From: Polyangium mundeleinium | GTDB lineage: Bacteria > Myxococcota_A > Polyangia > Polyangiales > Polyangiaceae | Reading direction: 5' to 3' | NCBI RefSeq assembly: GCF_028369105.1 | Contig: NZ_JAQNDO010000001.1 | Span: forward strand, 930,001 to 994,000 | Length of the DNA: 64,000 nucleotides | Part shown: in pieces, positions 32,069 through 41,213 of the stretch | Layout of the letters: every line of letters starts with the position of its first letter | Numbering within the stretch: position 1 is the first letter of the stretch | The notes under the pieces: model-generated | What the model was told of the DNA's origin: nothing | The model's input: the letters and a program-made list of their open reading frames with translations, nothing else | Databases searched by the model: none | Made by a program: the position numbers and the translations under genes

Positions 32069-33640
32069 TCACCTTCCGTCGGGCTTCGGAGGACGGGTGC
32101 ACTGAATCCGGATCGATTGCACGACCTCGCTCTGCGCCAGCCTGGACACGACGGCGAACAGGTCCTTCGCGGGGGCGCCTATGTCGAATTGGCCTAGCAC
32201 GTAGCTCTCGAGCCTCGGCGTCGGCGGCGGGCAGGTCTCGACGAAGCGGCGCATCGCGCTGGCCGGGAGGTCCGTCGTGACGGAGATCGAAAGGGAGCCC
32301 TCGCTGCAACGCGGGGCGTCCAGGTAAAACGCTCCCTGGATTTTCTTCCGGAATGGCTCGGGGAGCGCTTCCTTTTGCCGGTATTCGCGATACCCATCAC
32401 AACGCGCGGGCCACCCGGCGGGGTTCTTGATACGCATCTCGACTTCGCGCGTCGCGTACGCCGTCCCATCAAAATCGACCGGATCGGCCCCGAGGGAGCG
32501 CCAGGCGTGTGTCGGGCCCGTCTTCGCCTCGATCTCGGGGGAGAGCAGGTACTCGGTCGCATGGAAATACACATCGATACGCGAGTGCGGGAGCGTCAGC
32601 ATTGCCGGCTCGTCGTGGTGGAGCCGGCCGCTCCTGCCGACGCCGCCCACGACCGACGCGCCCGCGTACGTCTCGAGCACGCGGGCGACGAGCTCGCACG
32701 CCGATTCGCAATGCCGTCCGACCACCACCGCGATCGGCGGGGGCGTCGGGGCGCTCGTCGTGGCGGGTGTTTCGAGGAGCGCCTGCCATACGGCCGGATC
32801 CCGGGATTCGGCCCGGTATTTCGCTCGATAGGCATCGACATATCGTGTCAGCGCGGGGGGGCGGCGGATCTCGCGGAGAGGAGCGAGGGGCGTGCGTCCC
32901 GTGAGACCTTCGAGCCACGGGAGGAGCGGCCGAGGATCGTGGCCCCACGCCGCGCGCATGTCGATCACGATGCCGCTCGCGCGCGCCCCTTGCGTGAGGT
33001 CGGTCGAGAGCCGCGCCCATGCTGGATCGTAGGCATTCGAAAGGTCGCGGATCGTGAGCGTTGCAATGCCTGACGGCGCGACGCCGACCTCGTAGGGCGC
33101 GCTCGTCGGATCAGCGGCCGGCCTCGGCGTGAAGTACGGATCGCAATGCCACATCTCGTCGGGCGGACGCGCGCAGAAGCCGACGCGCTCGCCGATCGAG
33201 AGGAGGGCGTGGTGGGTGCTGTCCACCGCATAAGGCGCGAGCTTCAGGAGCAAGCCGAAGTGCTGCTGCTCGAAGGCCAGCGCTTCTTTTCGATCGGGTG
33301 TGCGCGGGACGAAAAAGAGGTCGATGGCGGTGGAGAGCGCCGCGATGTCCTCGCGCATCGCTGCGAGGTCGACGAGCCGCTCGTCATTCCGCCGCATCGC
33401 GCGTTTCCTCTCGGCCCATGGCGTCTCGGCGACCCGTGCTGTGATCGACAGCGGGCCGTACGGACGCTCGGTCTTCGGAATTGGCTTCGCCGTGGCGGGC
33501 GCTTCCGCGGAGGTCGGCGTGGCGGGCGCTTCGTTCCACGTCGGCGTGTGCTGCCCCGAAGCCGGCGGCTGCTTCCCGCACGATACGGCAGTGAGGAGCA
33601 GCGCGCACATCGTCGAGGCTCGGGCCGGAGGCATCGCCAC
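32069..33640 (-). CDS. Lipoprotein with S41 (C-terminal processing peptidase)-like domain
   Basis: 523 residues with a signal peptide ending LTAVSCG and a Pro/Thr/Ala linker. The central part resembles the S41 family: IATLTIRDLSNAYDPAW, GIVIDMRAAWGHDP and VVVGRHCESACELVARVLE, where Ser in CESAC would be the nucleophile, then GGVGRSGRL. A Lys general base is not evident, so activity is uncertain. The C-terminal ~130 residues are unassigned and end in Cys-containing strands. A GTG at 33640 or the ATG at 33634 may be the start. Confidence 0.7.
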   Translation of the reverse strand: MAMPPARASTMCALLLTAVSCGKQPPASGQHTPTWNEAPATPTSAEAPATAKPIPKTERPYGPLSITARVAETPWAERKRAMRRNDERLVDLAAMREDIAALSTAIDLFFVPRTPDRKEALAFEQQHFGLLLKLAPYAVDSTHHALLSIGERVGFCARPPDEMWHCDPYFTPRPAADPTSAPYEVGVAPSGIATLTIRDLSNAYDPAWARLSTDLTQGARASGIVIDMRAAWGHDPRPLLPWLEGLTGRTPLAPLREIRRPPALTRYVDAYRAKYRAESRDPAVWQALLETPATTSAPTPPPIAVVVGRHCESACELVARVLETYAGASVVGGVGRSGRLHHDEPAMLTLPHSRIDVYFHATEYLLSPEIEAKTGPTHAWRSLGADPVDFDGTAYATREVEMRIKNPAGWPARCDGYREYRQKEALPEPFRKKIQGAFYLDAPRCSEGSLSISVTTDLPASAMRRFVETCPPPTPRLESYVLGQFDIGAPAKDLFAVVSRLAQSEVVQSIRIQCTRPPKPDGR

Positions 33641-33754
33641 GAATCTAGTCGACCTTTCTGCGGAAGGCTATCCTGATCCGCCCGCCAGGTCTTGTCCTCC
33701 AAACCCAGTCTCCTGTAGAGTCGGGGCGCTGCGCGCGGGAGCGGGACGATTTGC

Positions 33755-34402
33755 ATGAAAAAGACCGGAACGACAAAGACGACGGGAAAAACGACGGCGC
33801 CCACGAAGACGACGGCGAAGGCGACCTCCGCTGGGGAAGCACCCATCGTCGCTTTCGAGCATCCGCGCGCGTGGTCGACCTGGCTCGCCTCGAACCACGC
33901 CTCGTCACGCGGCGTGTGGCTCAAGCTCGCGAAGAAGGCTTCCGGCGTCGCGTCGGTCACCTATCCGGAGGCGCTCGACGTCGCGCTCGTGTGGGGCTGG
34001 ATCGACGGGCAAAAGAAGAGCTTCGACGAGGCGGCATGGCTCCAGAAGTTCACGCCGCGCGGACCGAAGAGCATCTGGTCGAAGATCAATCGGGAGAAGG
34101 CGCTGGCCCTCATCGCATCCGGGCAAATGCAGCCGTCGGGCCTCGTGGAGGTCGAGCGCGCGAAACAAGACGGCCGCTGGGACCAGGCCTACGATTCCCC
34201 GAGTCGCGCGACCGTGCCTCCCGATCTATCGGACGCCCTGGCGAAAAATTCTCGCGCCGCCGCGTTCTTCGCAACGCTCAACGCGACGAACCGCTACGCT
34301 ATCCTGTTCCGCGTCCAGACCGCGAAGAAAGCCGAGACGCGTCAGAAGCGCATCACGCAATTCGTCGAGATGCTGGCGAAGCACGAAAAGCTCCACCCCT
34401 GA
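33755..34402 (+). CDS. YdeI/OmpD-associated family protein
   Basis: 215 residues. After a Lys/Thr/Ala-rich N-terminal tail (about 30 residues) comes the characteristic AWLASNHASSRGVWLKLAKKAS, TYPEALDVALVWGWIDGQKK, FTPRGPKSIWSKINREKALAL, AYDSPSRATVPPDL and a final AKKAETRQKRITQFVEML. In Bacillus, YdeI relates to peptide resistance; in most bacteria the role is unknown. The basic tail could bind nucleic acid or membrane. Confidence 0.9.
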   Translation: MKKTGTTKTTGKTTAPTKTTAKATSAGEAPIVAFEHPRAWSTWLASNHASSRGVWLKLAKKASGVASVTYPEALDVALVWGWIDGQKKSFDEAAWLQKFTPRGPKSIWSKINREKALALIASGQMQPSGLVEVERAKQDGRWDQAYDSPSRATVPPDLSDALAKNSRAAAFFATLNATNRYAILFRVQTAKKAETRQKRITQFVEMLAKHEKLHP

Positions 34403-34450
34403 GGCGCCTTCGGGCGGCGGCGGCGCGGAAGGCCCGGGATCGGCGTCGAT

Positions 34451-35284
34451 TCACCGGGACCGCTTGCGGCGCGACCGGATTGCGAGAAGTGCCGGCGCCA
34501 CCAGGAGGAGCCAGGCACCTTGCGCGGCGCCATTCGTCGTCGAGAGCGAGCATCCCGGATCATTCGCCGGATGGATGTTCACGGGATCGCCGCCCGTGCC
34601 ACCATTGCTGCCGCCATTGCCGCCGCTGCCGCCATTGCCACCTGCGCCCGTGGAGGAGCCCGCGCCCGCGTCGTCGGGGACGCCCGCGTCCATTTCCACC
34701 GGCGAGGGCGGCACGTACGTGCTCCCCGCGGAGACGATCGTCACGACGAACCGCACCTTCGTGGGCGTGTACTGCGCAGCCGTCTCGGCACCGACGTTGT
34801 CCGCCGACGGCTTTCCGTTCTGCGTGTCCTTCAGGATGAGCGCAATTTTACCCGACCCGAGGGACCAGTCGACGGCGGTGCCGGGCGGCGACCAGAAATC
34901 CGAGAACTTCGTTTCCCAGTCGTAGACGCCCACGGTCGTGTAGGCGGGCGCCTGCCCGACGCATGCATACGTCGGCTGCGCCTCGAAACAGGCCTGGAAA
35001 CGCGTGGGCGTTTCCGTCGGCTTCGTGTAGACCTCGAGGTGCATGTGTGCCGTGCCGGTCGTGTAATCGATCGGGCTCTTCCAGTTCGAGGGCGATCCGG
35101 CGCGCGGCTCGACGCGGTAATGGGAGTCCGGCATGTCGGCCGTGTGCTCGTACGTCTCGTCGACCACGACGAACTGCTCGGCCGCCGCGAGCGAGCTCCA
35201 GCACGACACGAACGCCGCGGCCGCGAGGAAAACGCCTGCGTACCGAGGCGCGCGCGAAATCGAACCAACGCTTCTGCTTTGCAT
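34451..35284 (-). CDS. Secreted protein with MYXO-CTERM-like anchor
   Basis: 277 residues. A signal peptide (about 1-37, ending SLAAAEQ) is followed by a ~160-residue domain I do not recognise (DSHYRVEPRAGSP, GTAHMHLEVYTKP, VGVYDWETKFSDFWSPP). A Gly/Asn/Ser-rich linker leads to a C-terminal sorting signal: a Cys (DPGCS), a hydrophobic helix (GAWLLLVAPALLAI) and an Arg-rich end (RSRRKRSR). That is the MYXO-CTERM pattern, which directs processing and surface display in Myxococcota. The role is unknown. Confidence 0.8.
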   Translation of the reverse strand: MQSRSVGSISRAPRYAGVFLAAAAFVSCWSSLAAAEQFVVVDETYEHTADMPDSHYRVEPRAGSPSNWKSPIDYTTGTAHMHLEVYTKPTETPTRFQACFEAQPTYACVGQAPAYTTVGVYDWETKFSDFWSPPGTAVDWSLGSGKIALILKDTQNGKPSADNVGAETAAQYTPTKVRFVVTIVSAGSTYVPPSPVEMDAGVPDDAGAGSSTGAGGNGGSGGNGGSNGGTGGDPVNIHPANDPGCSLSTTNGAAQGAWLLLVAPALLAIRSRRKRSR

Positions 35285-35293
35285 GATTCGAGG

Positions 35294-36349
35294 CTATCCG
35301 ATCTCCCGGTGGGCGTCGAGCGGGGCGAGCGCACGCGTCAAGGTGGCGGCGTCGACCTCGGCGATGGTGCTCGTATTCTGACCGGCCCAGAGGGGCGAGA
35401 AATCTCCGCTACCGTTGCGCTCGGCCTGGGCGCGTAACGGCGCGACGGCGGCGACCACCCACGGGAATGGCGGCGCGTCCGGGCTCATGGGGCCGAGCTC
35501 GCGCATGAGTCGATTCACGATTCCGCGGGCGGGCCTTCCCGAAAACAGGTTCGTGAGGGCGGTGTGATGGCGCGCGGCGCTCTTCAGGGCGGCTCGATGC
35601 ACGGCGCTCGTATCGGCCTCGGGGCAGAGGAGATACGCGGTCCCGATCTGCACGCCCGCCGCGCCGAGCGCCATCGCCGCCCGGACACCGCGGGCATCGG
35701 CGATGCCACCGGCCGCGATCACCGGGACCTTCACCGCGTCGACGATCTGCGGCAGGAGCGCGAACGTGCCCATTTGCTCGGTGACGTCCGCGCGGAGGAA
35801 GTGGCCACGGTGCCCGCCCGCTTCGAGGCCCTGGGCGATGATCACGTCCGCGCCGTGGGCTTCGAGCCAGCGCGCCTCTTCCACGGTCGTGGCCGACGAG
35901 AGAACCTTGGCGCCCCAACCTTTGACCCGGGCCAGCAAATCGGCCGTTGGCAATCCAAAATGGAAGCTGACCACGGGCGGCGCGAATGCGGCGATGATGT
36001 CGGCGACGTCGTGCGTGAACGGCGCGCGCCCAGCGCCCGCAGGCGCGAGGTTCGGATCGATGCCGAGCTCCTCGTAATACGGCGCGAGTTTTTCCCGGAA
36101 GCGGGCCTCCTCGGCGGCGCTCGGCGTGACCGGCGTGTGGCAGAAAAAGTTCACGTTGAAAGGCCGACTCGTCCCGCTGCGGAGGGCCTCGAGCTCGCGG
36201 CGCAAGGCGTCGGGGCCGAGCATCGCGCAGGGGAGGGCGCCGAGCCCGCCCGCATTGGACACGGCCACGGCGAGCCGGCTCCCCTGGACGCCGGCCATGG
36301 GGGCCTGGAGAATGTCGTGCTCGATTCCCAGCAAATCGCGGATTCGCAT
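35294..36349 (-). CDS. Nitronate monooxygenase (2-nitropropane dioxygenase) family
   Basis: 351-residue FMN-dependent TIM-barrel enzyme. It begins MRIRDLLGIEHDILQAPMAG, with GGLGALPCAML, FNVNFFCHTP and ADVIIAQGLEAGGHRG (catalytic His region of class I nitronate monooxygenases), PVIAAGGIADARGVRAAMALGAAGVQIGTAYL (FMN phosphate site), and RGIVNRLMREL. It oxidises alkyl nitronates such as propionate-3-nitronate. GAGGGGACCG precedes the ATG. It lies 9 bp upstream of the MYXO-CTERM-like gene's end region on the same strand. Confidence 0.93.
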   Translation of the reverse strand: MRIRDLLGIEHDILQAPMAGVQGSRLAVAVSNAGGLGALPCAMLGPDALRRELEALRSGTSRPFNVNFFCHTPVTPSAAEEARFREKLAPYYEELGIDPNLAPAGAGRAPFTHDVADIIAAFAPPVVSFHFGLPTADLLARVKGWGAKVLSSATTVEEARWLEAHGADVIIAQGLEAGGHRGHFLRADVTEQMGTFALLPQIVDAVKVPVIAAGGIADARGVRAAMALGAAGVQIGTAYLLCPEADTSAVHRAALKSAARHHTALTNLFSGRPARGIVNRLMRELGPMSPDAPPFPWVVAAVAPLRAQAERNGSGDFSPLWAGQNTSTIAEVDAATLTRALAPLDAHREIG

Positions 36350-36369
36350 CGGTCCCCTCACGTGTTCCC

Positions 36370-37500
36370 TCAACCCTTGGGCTCGTCCGGTGAGCACATC
36401 TGGAGCGCTTCGAGTGGCTTCGGTTCGGGTTTTTTCTTGGGCACGTCCCCGCGCTCGCAATCGTCCGGCGTGTAGCCGAACGCGCCGAGACAAACGACGT
36501 ACCGGTTGTCGCACTGGGGCTCGCCCGAGAGAAAACAGCCGAGGTGGACCCGCGCGCAATAGCTGCAGGAATACCGCAGGGCGAGGGCGCGGCGCTCGGC
36601 CTCGTAACGCTCCCTTTGCGCTTCGAGCGTCTCCTCGGTGATCGACGTGCTGAAGAGCTGGGCGCGCCACGTGCCTTTCGTCGTGTTTCTTGGGGTCACG
36701 CGGAGAAGGATGCGCCCGTCTTCCTGGGGGCAAAAAGGCGTGATCGCCGAGACTTCGCGGTAGACGGGCACCCATATCCCGCCGTCATCGAAAAACTTCG
36801 CCTCCACCGCTGCTTCGGCGTCGATCGCGCCGTCGACGTCGTAGCTGCCTCGAAAGACGAGCCCGTAACAGCGGCCTCGATGCACGGGGATGCGCAACAC
36901 CGAGACGCTTTCGGCCTTCCGATCGAGCGGCATGCCCTCGGGCGCGAGCGTGCCGACGAGGCGGGCGAGGCGCTCGCGGATGTCCACCTCGTCCTTTTCG
37001 AGGTAAAGCGCCATCGGGCAATCCGACGGCGAAAAGCCGACCGCACATGAGCCCGGATAGGGCCCGTTGCGGTCTTTCGGAACGCATTGCTTCGTCGACA
37101 GGCAGAAGCCGCAATATCCCCAATTGTTGCACACGCCGCACTGCGTGATCGCCCCGCACGAGGCCGCGGCCTGCGCCTGCTCTTTGGGCGTCGGGTCCGT
37201 GCCCGGAGGTCGCGGGGGCGTGGGCGAGAGCAAGGGCTGCGGCCCCGAAGGCGGCGCCTCGAACGGGCTCGCGCCCCGGAACGTGCCCGACGGCGAATCC
37301 TCCGCAAGCGGCGCGTTCGGGGGGTTCGCGGCGGCGCCCGGGCCCGCGGGCGTTTCGGGGGCGCTGCGTTTTGCCGCGTGCGGCGGCGCGGTTTGCGCGC
37401 TCGCGATCGGGGATCGCTCGGGATGCGGCGCGCTCGCGCACGCGGCGACGAAGGCCGTCACGGTGAGGATGCCGAGGGACGCGGTGGTATTGGCAGGCAT
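36370..37500 (-). CDS. Cys-rich lipoprotein of unknown function
   Basis: 376 residues; signal with lipobox-like FVAACAS, a Pro/Ala linker to about residue 110, then a Cys-rich module (CGAITQCGVCNNWGYCGFCLSTKQCVP, 12-15 residues apart), a middle domain (SVLRIPVHRGRCYGLVFRGSYD) and a second Cys cluster (YSCSYCARVHLGCFLSGEPQCDNRYVVC). The Cys modules should be disulfide-bonded outside the membrane. No family is recognised. Its end is 20 bp from the nitronate monooxygenase start, on the same strand. Confidence 0.78.
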   Translation of the reverse strand: MPANTTASLGILTVTAFVAACASAPHPERSPIASAQTAPPHAAKRSAPETPAGPGAAANPPNAPLAEDSPSGTFRGASPFEAPPSGPQPLLSPTPPRPPGTDPTPKEQAQAAASCGAITQCGVCNNWGYCGFCLSTKQCVPKDRNGPYPGSCAVGFSPSDCPMALYLEKDEVDIRERLARLVGTLAPEGMPLDRKAESVSVLRIPVHRGRCYGLVFRGSYDVDGAIDAEAAVEAKFFDDGGIWVPVYREVSAITPFCPQEDGRILLRVTPRNTTKGTWRAQLFSTSITEETLEAQRERYEAERRALALRYSCSYCARVHLGCFLSGEPQCDNRYVVCLGAFGYTPDDCERGDVPKKKPEPKPLEALQMCSPDEPKG

Positions 37501-37685
37501 GGGCGCGGGGAGAGCGGCTCGATGGTAGGCCGACCAGGGCTCCTCGGGAAGCCTCCCGGCGCGGCGGGATCGTTCGAGACGGTCGCCCTACCGTGATCCC
37601 TCTAGGCGGCCGCGCGCCGAGCAGGTACCGTATCCTCGACCTCGACCCCCGAGGTCGCTCCCCACGCTCGATCTCGCTCCCCGAC

Positions 37686-39800
37686 ATGACCTCCAAGCAA
37701 CCCCAAGGCGGCACAGCGCAGGCGGACCGGGCGGCCCAAGACCGCGCACGCGGCCTGATCGATCGTGTGATCTCGGATCGGTACCGCATCCGTGAGCTCA
37801 TCGCGATGGGCGGGATGGGCGCGGTTTACCGCGGCGAGCACCTGCTGCTGAAGAAGCGCATCGCGATCAAGATCCTCCACCCGGAGACGGAAAACCTCCC
37901 GGAGCTCGTCAAGCGTTTCGAGCGGGAGGCGATCGCCGGCGCGCACATCCAGCACCCGAACGTCGCGAGCGCGACCGATTTCGGCAAGCTGCCGGACGGG
38001 AGCTACTTCCTCGTCCTCGAGTACGTCAAGGGCAAGACGCTCAATCAGCTCTTGCAAGCCGGGCCGCTCCCGCCGCGCCGCGCCGCGCGCCTGACGCGGC
38101 AGCTCGCCTCGGCCCTCGACGCGATCCACCGCCTCGACATCGTCCACCGCGACCTCAAGCCCCGCAACATCATGATCGTCGACGGTCCGGCCGAGACCGT
38201 GAAGATCATCGACCTCGGCCTCGCGAAGGTGAAGGTCAACGAGCTGTCCGCGGGCGACAGGGAGCGGCAAGATTCGCGCGCCTCGATCGGCGACGAAGAC
38301 GAGTACGGCACCCTGACCGTGGCCGGCACGATCTTCGGGACGATCGCGTATCTCTCGCCGGAGGCCGCCGACGGCATGGACGCGGTGGACGCGCGCAGCG
38401 ATCTGTATGCGCTCGGCTTGATGTTCTACGAGATGCTCTCGGGCAAACACCCGTTCACCGCGGTGAACCCCGTCGAGCTCTTCATGCAGCACCGCTTTCA
38501 GCCGCCCCCGGCGATCTCCGAGCGCTGCCCGGGCGTGACGGTGCCAGCGCCCCTCGAAGCCGTCGTGCGGAAGCTGCTCGAAAAGCAGCCGGACAATCGA
38601 TATCAGTCGGGGTTCGAGCTCGCGGGGGCGATCGACGAGGCATTGCGCGAGATGGGCCCCCCGGCCGAAGGCGAGGACGACGCGCCCCCGATGAGCGAGG
38701 GGTACGAGGGCGAGCCGAGCATGCGCACGTCGGTCCCCTCGATGCGGCCGCCCGTGCCGTCGCAAAGGCCGCCCGCGCTGACGTCGTCGCAAAAGCCGCC
38801 CGCGCCATCGCAAAGGCCTGCCTCGCCGACGTTGCCCTCGGAAGGCATGGACGCGCCCGTCTCGAAGCCGGCGGCGTCGATGCCGAAGCCGATTCTGCCA
38901 TTGGCGCAGCCGCTGCCCGACGAACCGGTGAAGGAAAGGGCAGTCGAGCCGCCGCCGCCCGACGCGATCGAGCTCACGGAGGCGCCGGCGTCGCCCGCGC
39001 GAAAGAAGAAGTCGAAGGCGCCCACCGTGCTCACCATCGTGGTGGGTGTGGCGCTCGGTTGCGGCGCTGCGTATGCGGCCCTCGTGATGCAAAAGCGGAA
39101 TGGGCCGACGCCGGTCACGCCGCAAGCGACGGTGACGGCGACGGCGTCGGCCGCGCCCAAGCCGACCGCGTCCACGGCCACGCCGGCGCCGTCGGCGACC
39201 GAGGCCGCCCCCGCGGCGACGGCGTCGGCCGCGCCCGAGCCGGCCGCGTCCGCGGCGGTCCCCGCGTCCACGATGTCGGCGGAGGCCATCGACGGCGCGA
39301 AGAGAAAATTCAAGGACGCATTCCGGTACCAGGACTGGAGGGGCGCGAGCCGCGTGGTGATCGATCTCGGCAAAAGCGCGCCCGAGGCGTTCAAAGATCG
39401 CGAGTTCTCGCAGCTCGTGCAGGGCCTCGCCATTCAGCTCTCGCGGGAGAACGCGGACGCGGAGCTCCTCGATCTCTTCGCGAACGACCTCGGGAGCGAC
39501 GGGCTCGACATGCTCTACGCGTTCGTCGAGGGACAAGGAAAAGCGCCGATCGCCGTGGCCTCCGGGAAACTCCTGCAGGACGAGACGCGGCTCACGAAGG
39601 CGTCGCCGGCGATGCGCATCGCGCTCGACCTGCGGAATGCCACGTGCGTGGACAAACTCACCCTGCTCGACCGCGCGCAAAAGGACGGCGATTTCCGCGC
39701 GCGCCTCGTGCTGGAGACGCTCGGGCGCGCGTGTTTCCCTCAGAACCCGAACGTCGAGAAGGTCATTTACGACCTCCGGACGCGGTTCCCGAAGCGGTGA
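37686..39800 (+). CDS. Membrane Ser/Thr protein kinase
   Basis: 704 residues. Kinase domain (about 30-320): MGGMGAVYRG loop, IAIK (Lys62), HRDLKPRN (154-161), DLG in place of DFG (176-178), SPEAA, and SDLYALGLMFYEML. A Pro/Ser-rich stretch follows (330-440), then one transmembrane helix (TIVVGVALGCGAAYAALVM), a Thr/Ala/Pro linker and a C-terminal helical domain (AKRKFKDAFRYQDWRGASRVV onward) outside the cytoplasm that may sense ligand. I use the ATG at 37686, just before the kinase region; a GTG at 37593 would add 31 residues without homology. Confidence 0.92.
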   Translation: MTSKQPQGGTAQADRAAQDRARGLIDRVISDRYRIRELIAMGGMGAVYRGEHLLLKKRIAIKILHPETENLPELVKRFEREAIAGAHIQHPNVASATDFGKLPDGSYFLVLEYVKGKTLNQLLQAGPLPPRRAARLTRQLASALDAIHRLDIVHRDLKPRNIMIVDGPAETVKIIDLGLAKVKVNELSAGDRERQDSRASIGDEDEYGTLTVAGTIFGTIAYLSPEAADGMDAVDARSDLYALGLMFYEMLSGKHPFTAVNPVELFMQHRFQPPPAISERCPGVTVPAPLEAVVRKLLEKQPDNRYQSGFELAGAIDEALREMGPPAEGEDDAPPMSEGYEGEPSMRTSVPSMRPPVPSQRPPALTSSQKPPAPSQRPASPTLPSEGMDAPVSKPAASMPKPILPLAQPLPDEPVKERAVEPPPPDAIELTEAPASPARKKKSKAPTVLTIVVGVALGCGAAYAALVMQKRNGPTPVTPQATVTATASAAPKPTASTATPAPSATEAAPAATASAAPEPAASAAVPASTMSAEAIDGAKRKFKDAFRYQDWRGASRVVIDLGKSAPEAFKDREFSQLVQGLAIQLSRENADAELLDLFANDLGSDGLDMLYAFVEGQGKAPIAVASGKLLQDETRLTKASPAMRIALDLRNATCVDKLTLLDRAQKDGDFRARLVLETLGRACFPQNPNVEKVIYDLRTRFPKR

Positions 39801-39803
39801 CGG

Positions 39804-40829
39804 TCATTTCTCGGAGGTGACCAAAAGCTCGGGGTCGATCCGGACCTCGAAGAAATTCATGCGCCAATCGAGGTGTGCGCCGTTCGTGCGGCCGGTCATC
39901 CCCACGCGCGCGACGGTCTGACCCTGCTTCACCTCGTCTCCCACCTTGGCGGCGAAGCCGTTCAGGTGGATGAAGGTCGAGGTCAAACCCTGCCCGTGGT
40001 CGATGATGAGCGTATCGCCGCTCAACGGGAGGTTTTTCTCGGCGAACACCACCGTACCGCAGGCCGGCGCGCGCACCGGCGTCCCGGTGGGCACGGCGAT
40101 ATCGACGCCCCAGTGGATGCCGCCGTCCGTGCCATTGAGCAGGCGCGGCTGCCCGTACCGCGAGGTGACCTTGCCCTTCGAGGGCCAGATGAACGGCTCC
40201 TTGAAGCAGGTTTTTTTCGTGTACTTCTTGCGAACCGCGTCGAGCTTTTGCTCGGCCTGCGTGAGCTTGACTCGCGTGGGCATGTCGAGCTCGACCATGT
40301 TCTTCGGCAGGTTGTCGATCTTGTCGGTCTCGAACGTGCGTTGCTCCACGTCGAACACGCGTTCGAGCACCTGACCGTCCTCGAACGTGATGGTGATCTT
40401 CTCCTGCTTCGGCGCGTTGCGCCCGAACGCGATCAAGAAGTCGCCCTCGTCGCTGACGATGGCCCGATGCCCGGGGAACGCCATTTTGCCCAATTTTCCG
40501 TCGAGCTTCGCGCGGAGGAGCCCGCCTTGCACGGCGCGCCCTTCGAGCGTGAGGCGGCTCGGATCGGCCTGCGGGGCGGCGTCCTGCGCGCCTGCGTCCG
40601 GAGGTTCGGCGCTCGCCGCGGCCGGGGCCGCAGAAGGGGCCGCGCTCGCGCTGGCCGTGGGCGCCGCTGCGGCGGCGGGCTCGGTCGAGGCGGACGGCGA
40701 TGTCCAGACGACCGGTGCGGCCGAACTCGGGGGCGGCGCTGCCGTCGAATCTGCGGGCGATCCCGAAGGACCACCGCGCTCGCATGCCGTGAGGGCGAGG
40801 GTGCAGGCGAGGAGAGCGGTGATTCGCAT
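39804..40829 (-). CDS. M23 (LytM) family metallopeptidase lipoprotein
   Basis: 341 residues; lipobox LALTACE, then a Ser/Ala/Pro linker. The C-terminal LytM domain shows GIHWGVDIAVPTGTPVRAP, the CGTVVFAEKN strand, LIIDHGQGLTSTFIHL (zinc and catalytic His) and VARVGMTGRTNGAHLDWRM. M23 enzymes cut peptidoglycan cross-links; some only bind and regulate amidases. The metal ligands HxxxD (HWGVD) and HLDW look intact, so it should be active. It converges on the kinase gene with a 3-bp gap. Confidence 0.9.
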   Translation of the reverse strand: MRITALLACTLALTACERGGPSGSPADSTAAPPPSSAAPVVWTSPSASTEPAAAAAPTASASAAPSAAPAAASAEPPDAGAQDAAPQADPSRLTLEGRAVQGGLLRAKLDGKLGKMAFPGHRAIVSDEGDFLIAFGRNAPKQEKITITFEDGQVLERVFDVEQRTFETDKIDNLPKNMVELDMPTRVKLTQAEQKLDAVRKKYTKKTCFKEPFIWPSKGKVTSRYGQPRLLNGTDGGIHWGVDIAVPTGTPVRAPACGTVVFAEKNLPLSGDTLIIDHGQGLTSTFIHLNGFAAKVGDEVKQGQTVARVGMTGRTNGAHLDWRMNFFEVRIDPELLVTSEK

Positions 40830-40926
40830 GAGGGCATCGTGCCAGAGCCCGTGGACGGGCACGAGGCAAGAGCACGACGTCTGCGCCCGGTCGTCCGGGG
40901 CGCAATGGCAAAAGAAGGAAAAATAT

Positions 40927-41199
40927 TCAATCGCGGTGAAACCGCTGCCGTGAGCGCTCCCGCGCTTTTTCGATCTCGATCGCGCGATCGCGCGGCTCCG
41001 CCGTCGTGGAGAGGGATTGCATCAGCACGCGCGCGGCAGCGGCGACGTCTTCCACGGCTTGTTCGAAGGCCGCCTCGTTCGCCCGCGATGGCTTGTTGAA
41101 GCCGCTCAGCTTGCGGACGAACTGCAGCGACGCCGCGCGGATCTCCTCCTCGGTGGCGGGGGGCTCGAAGTTGAACAGGGTCTTGATGTTCCGGCACAT
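40927..41199 (-). CDS. DUF2277 family protein
   Basis: 90 residues. MCRNIKTLFNFEPPATEEEI and the later QFVRKLSGFNKPS are the signature of DUF2277, small proteins found widely and often near sigma factors or stress genes. CTGGAGA precedes the ATG. It is the last gene of the run YCII-YCII-sigma-DUF2277 on the minus strand, 14 bp after the sigma factor. The role is unknown. Confidence 0.92.
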   Translation of the reverse strand: MCRNIKTLFNFEPPATEEEIRAASLQFVRKLSGFNKPSRANEAAFEQAVEDVAAAARVLMQSLSTTAEPRDRAIEIEKARERSRQRFHRD

Positions 41200-41213
41200 G
41201 GCGATCTCCAGGG

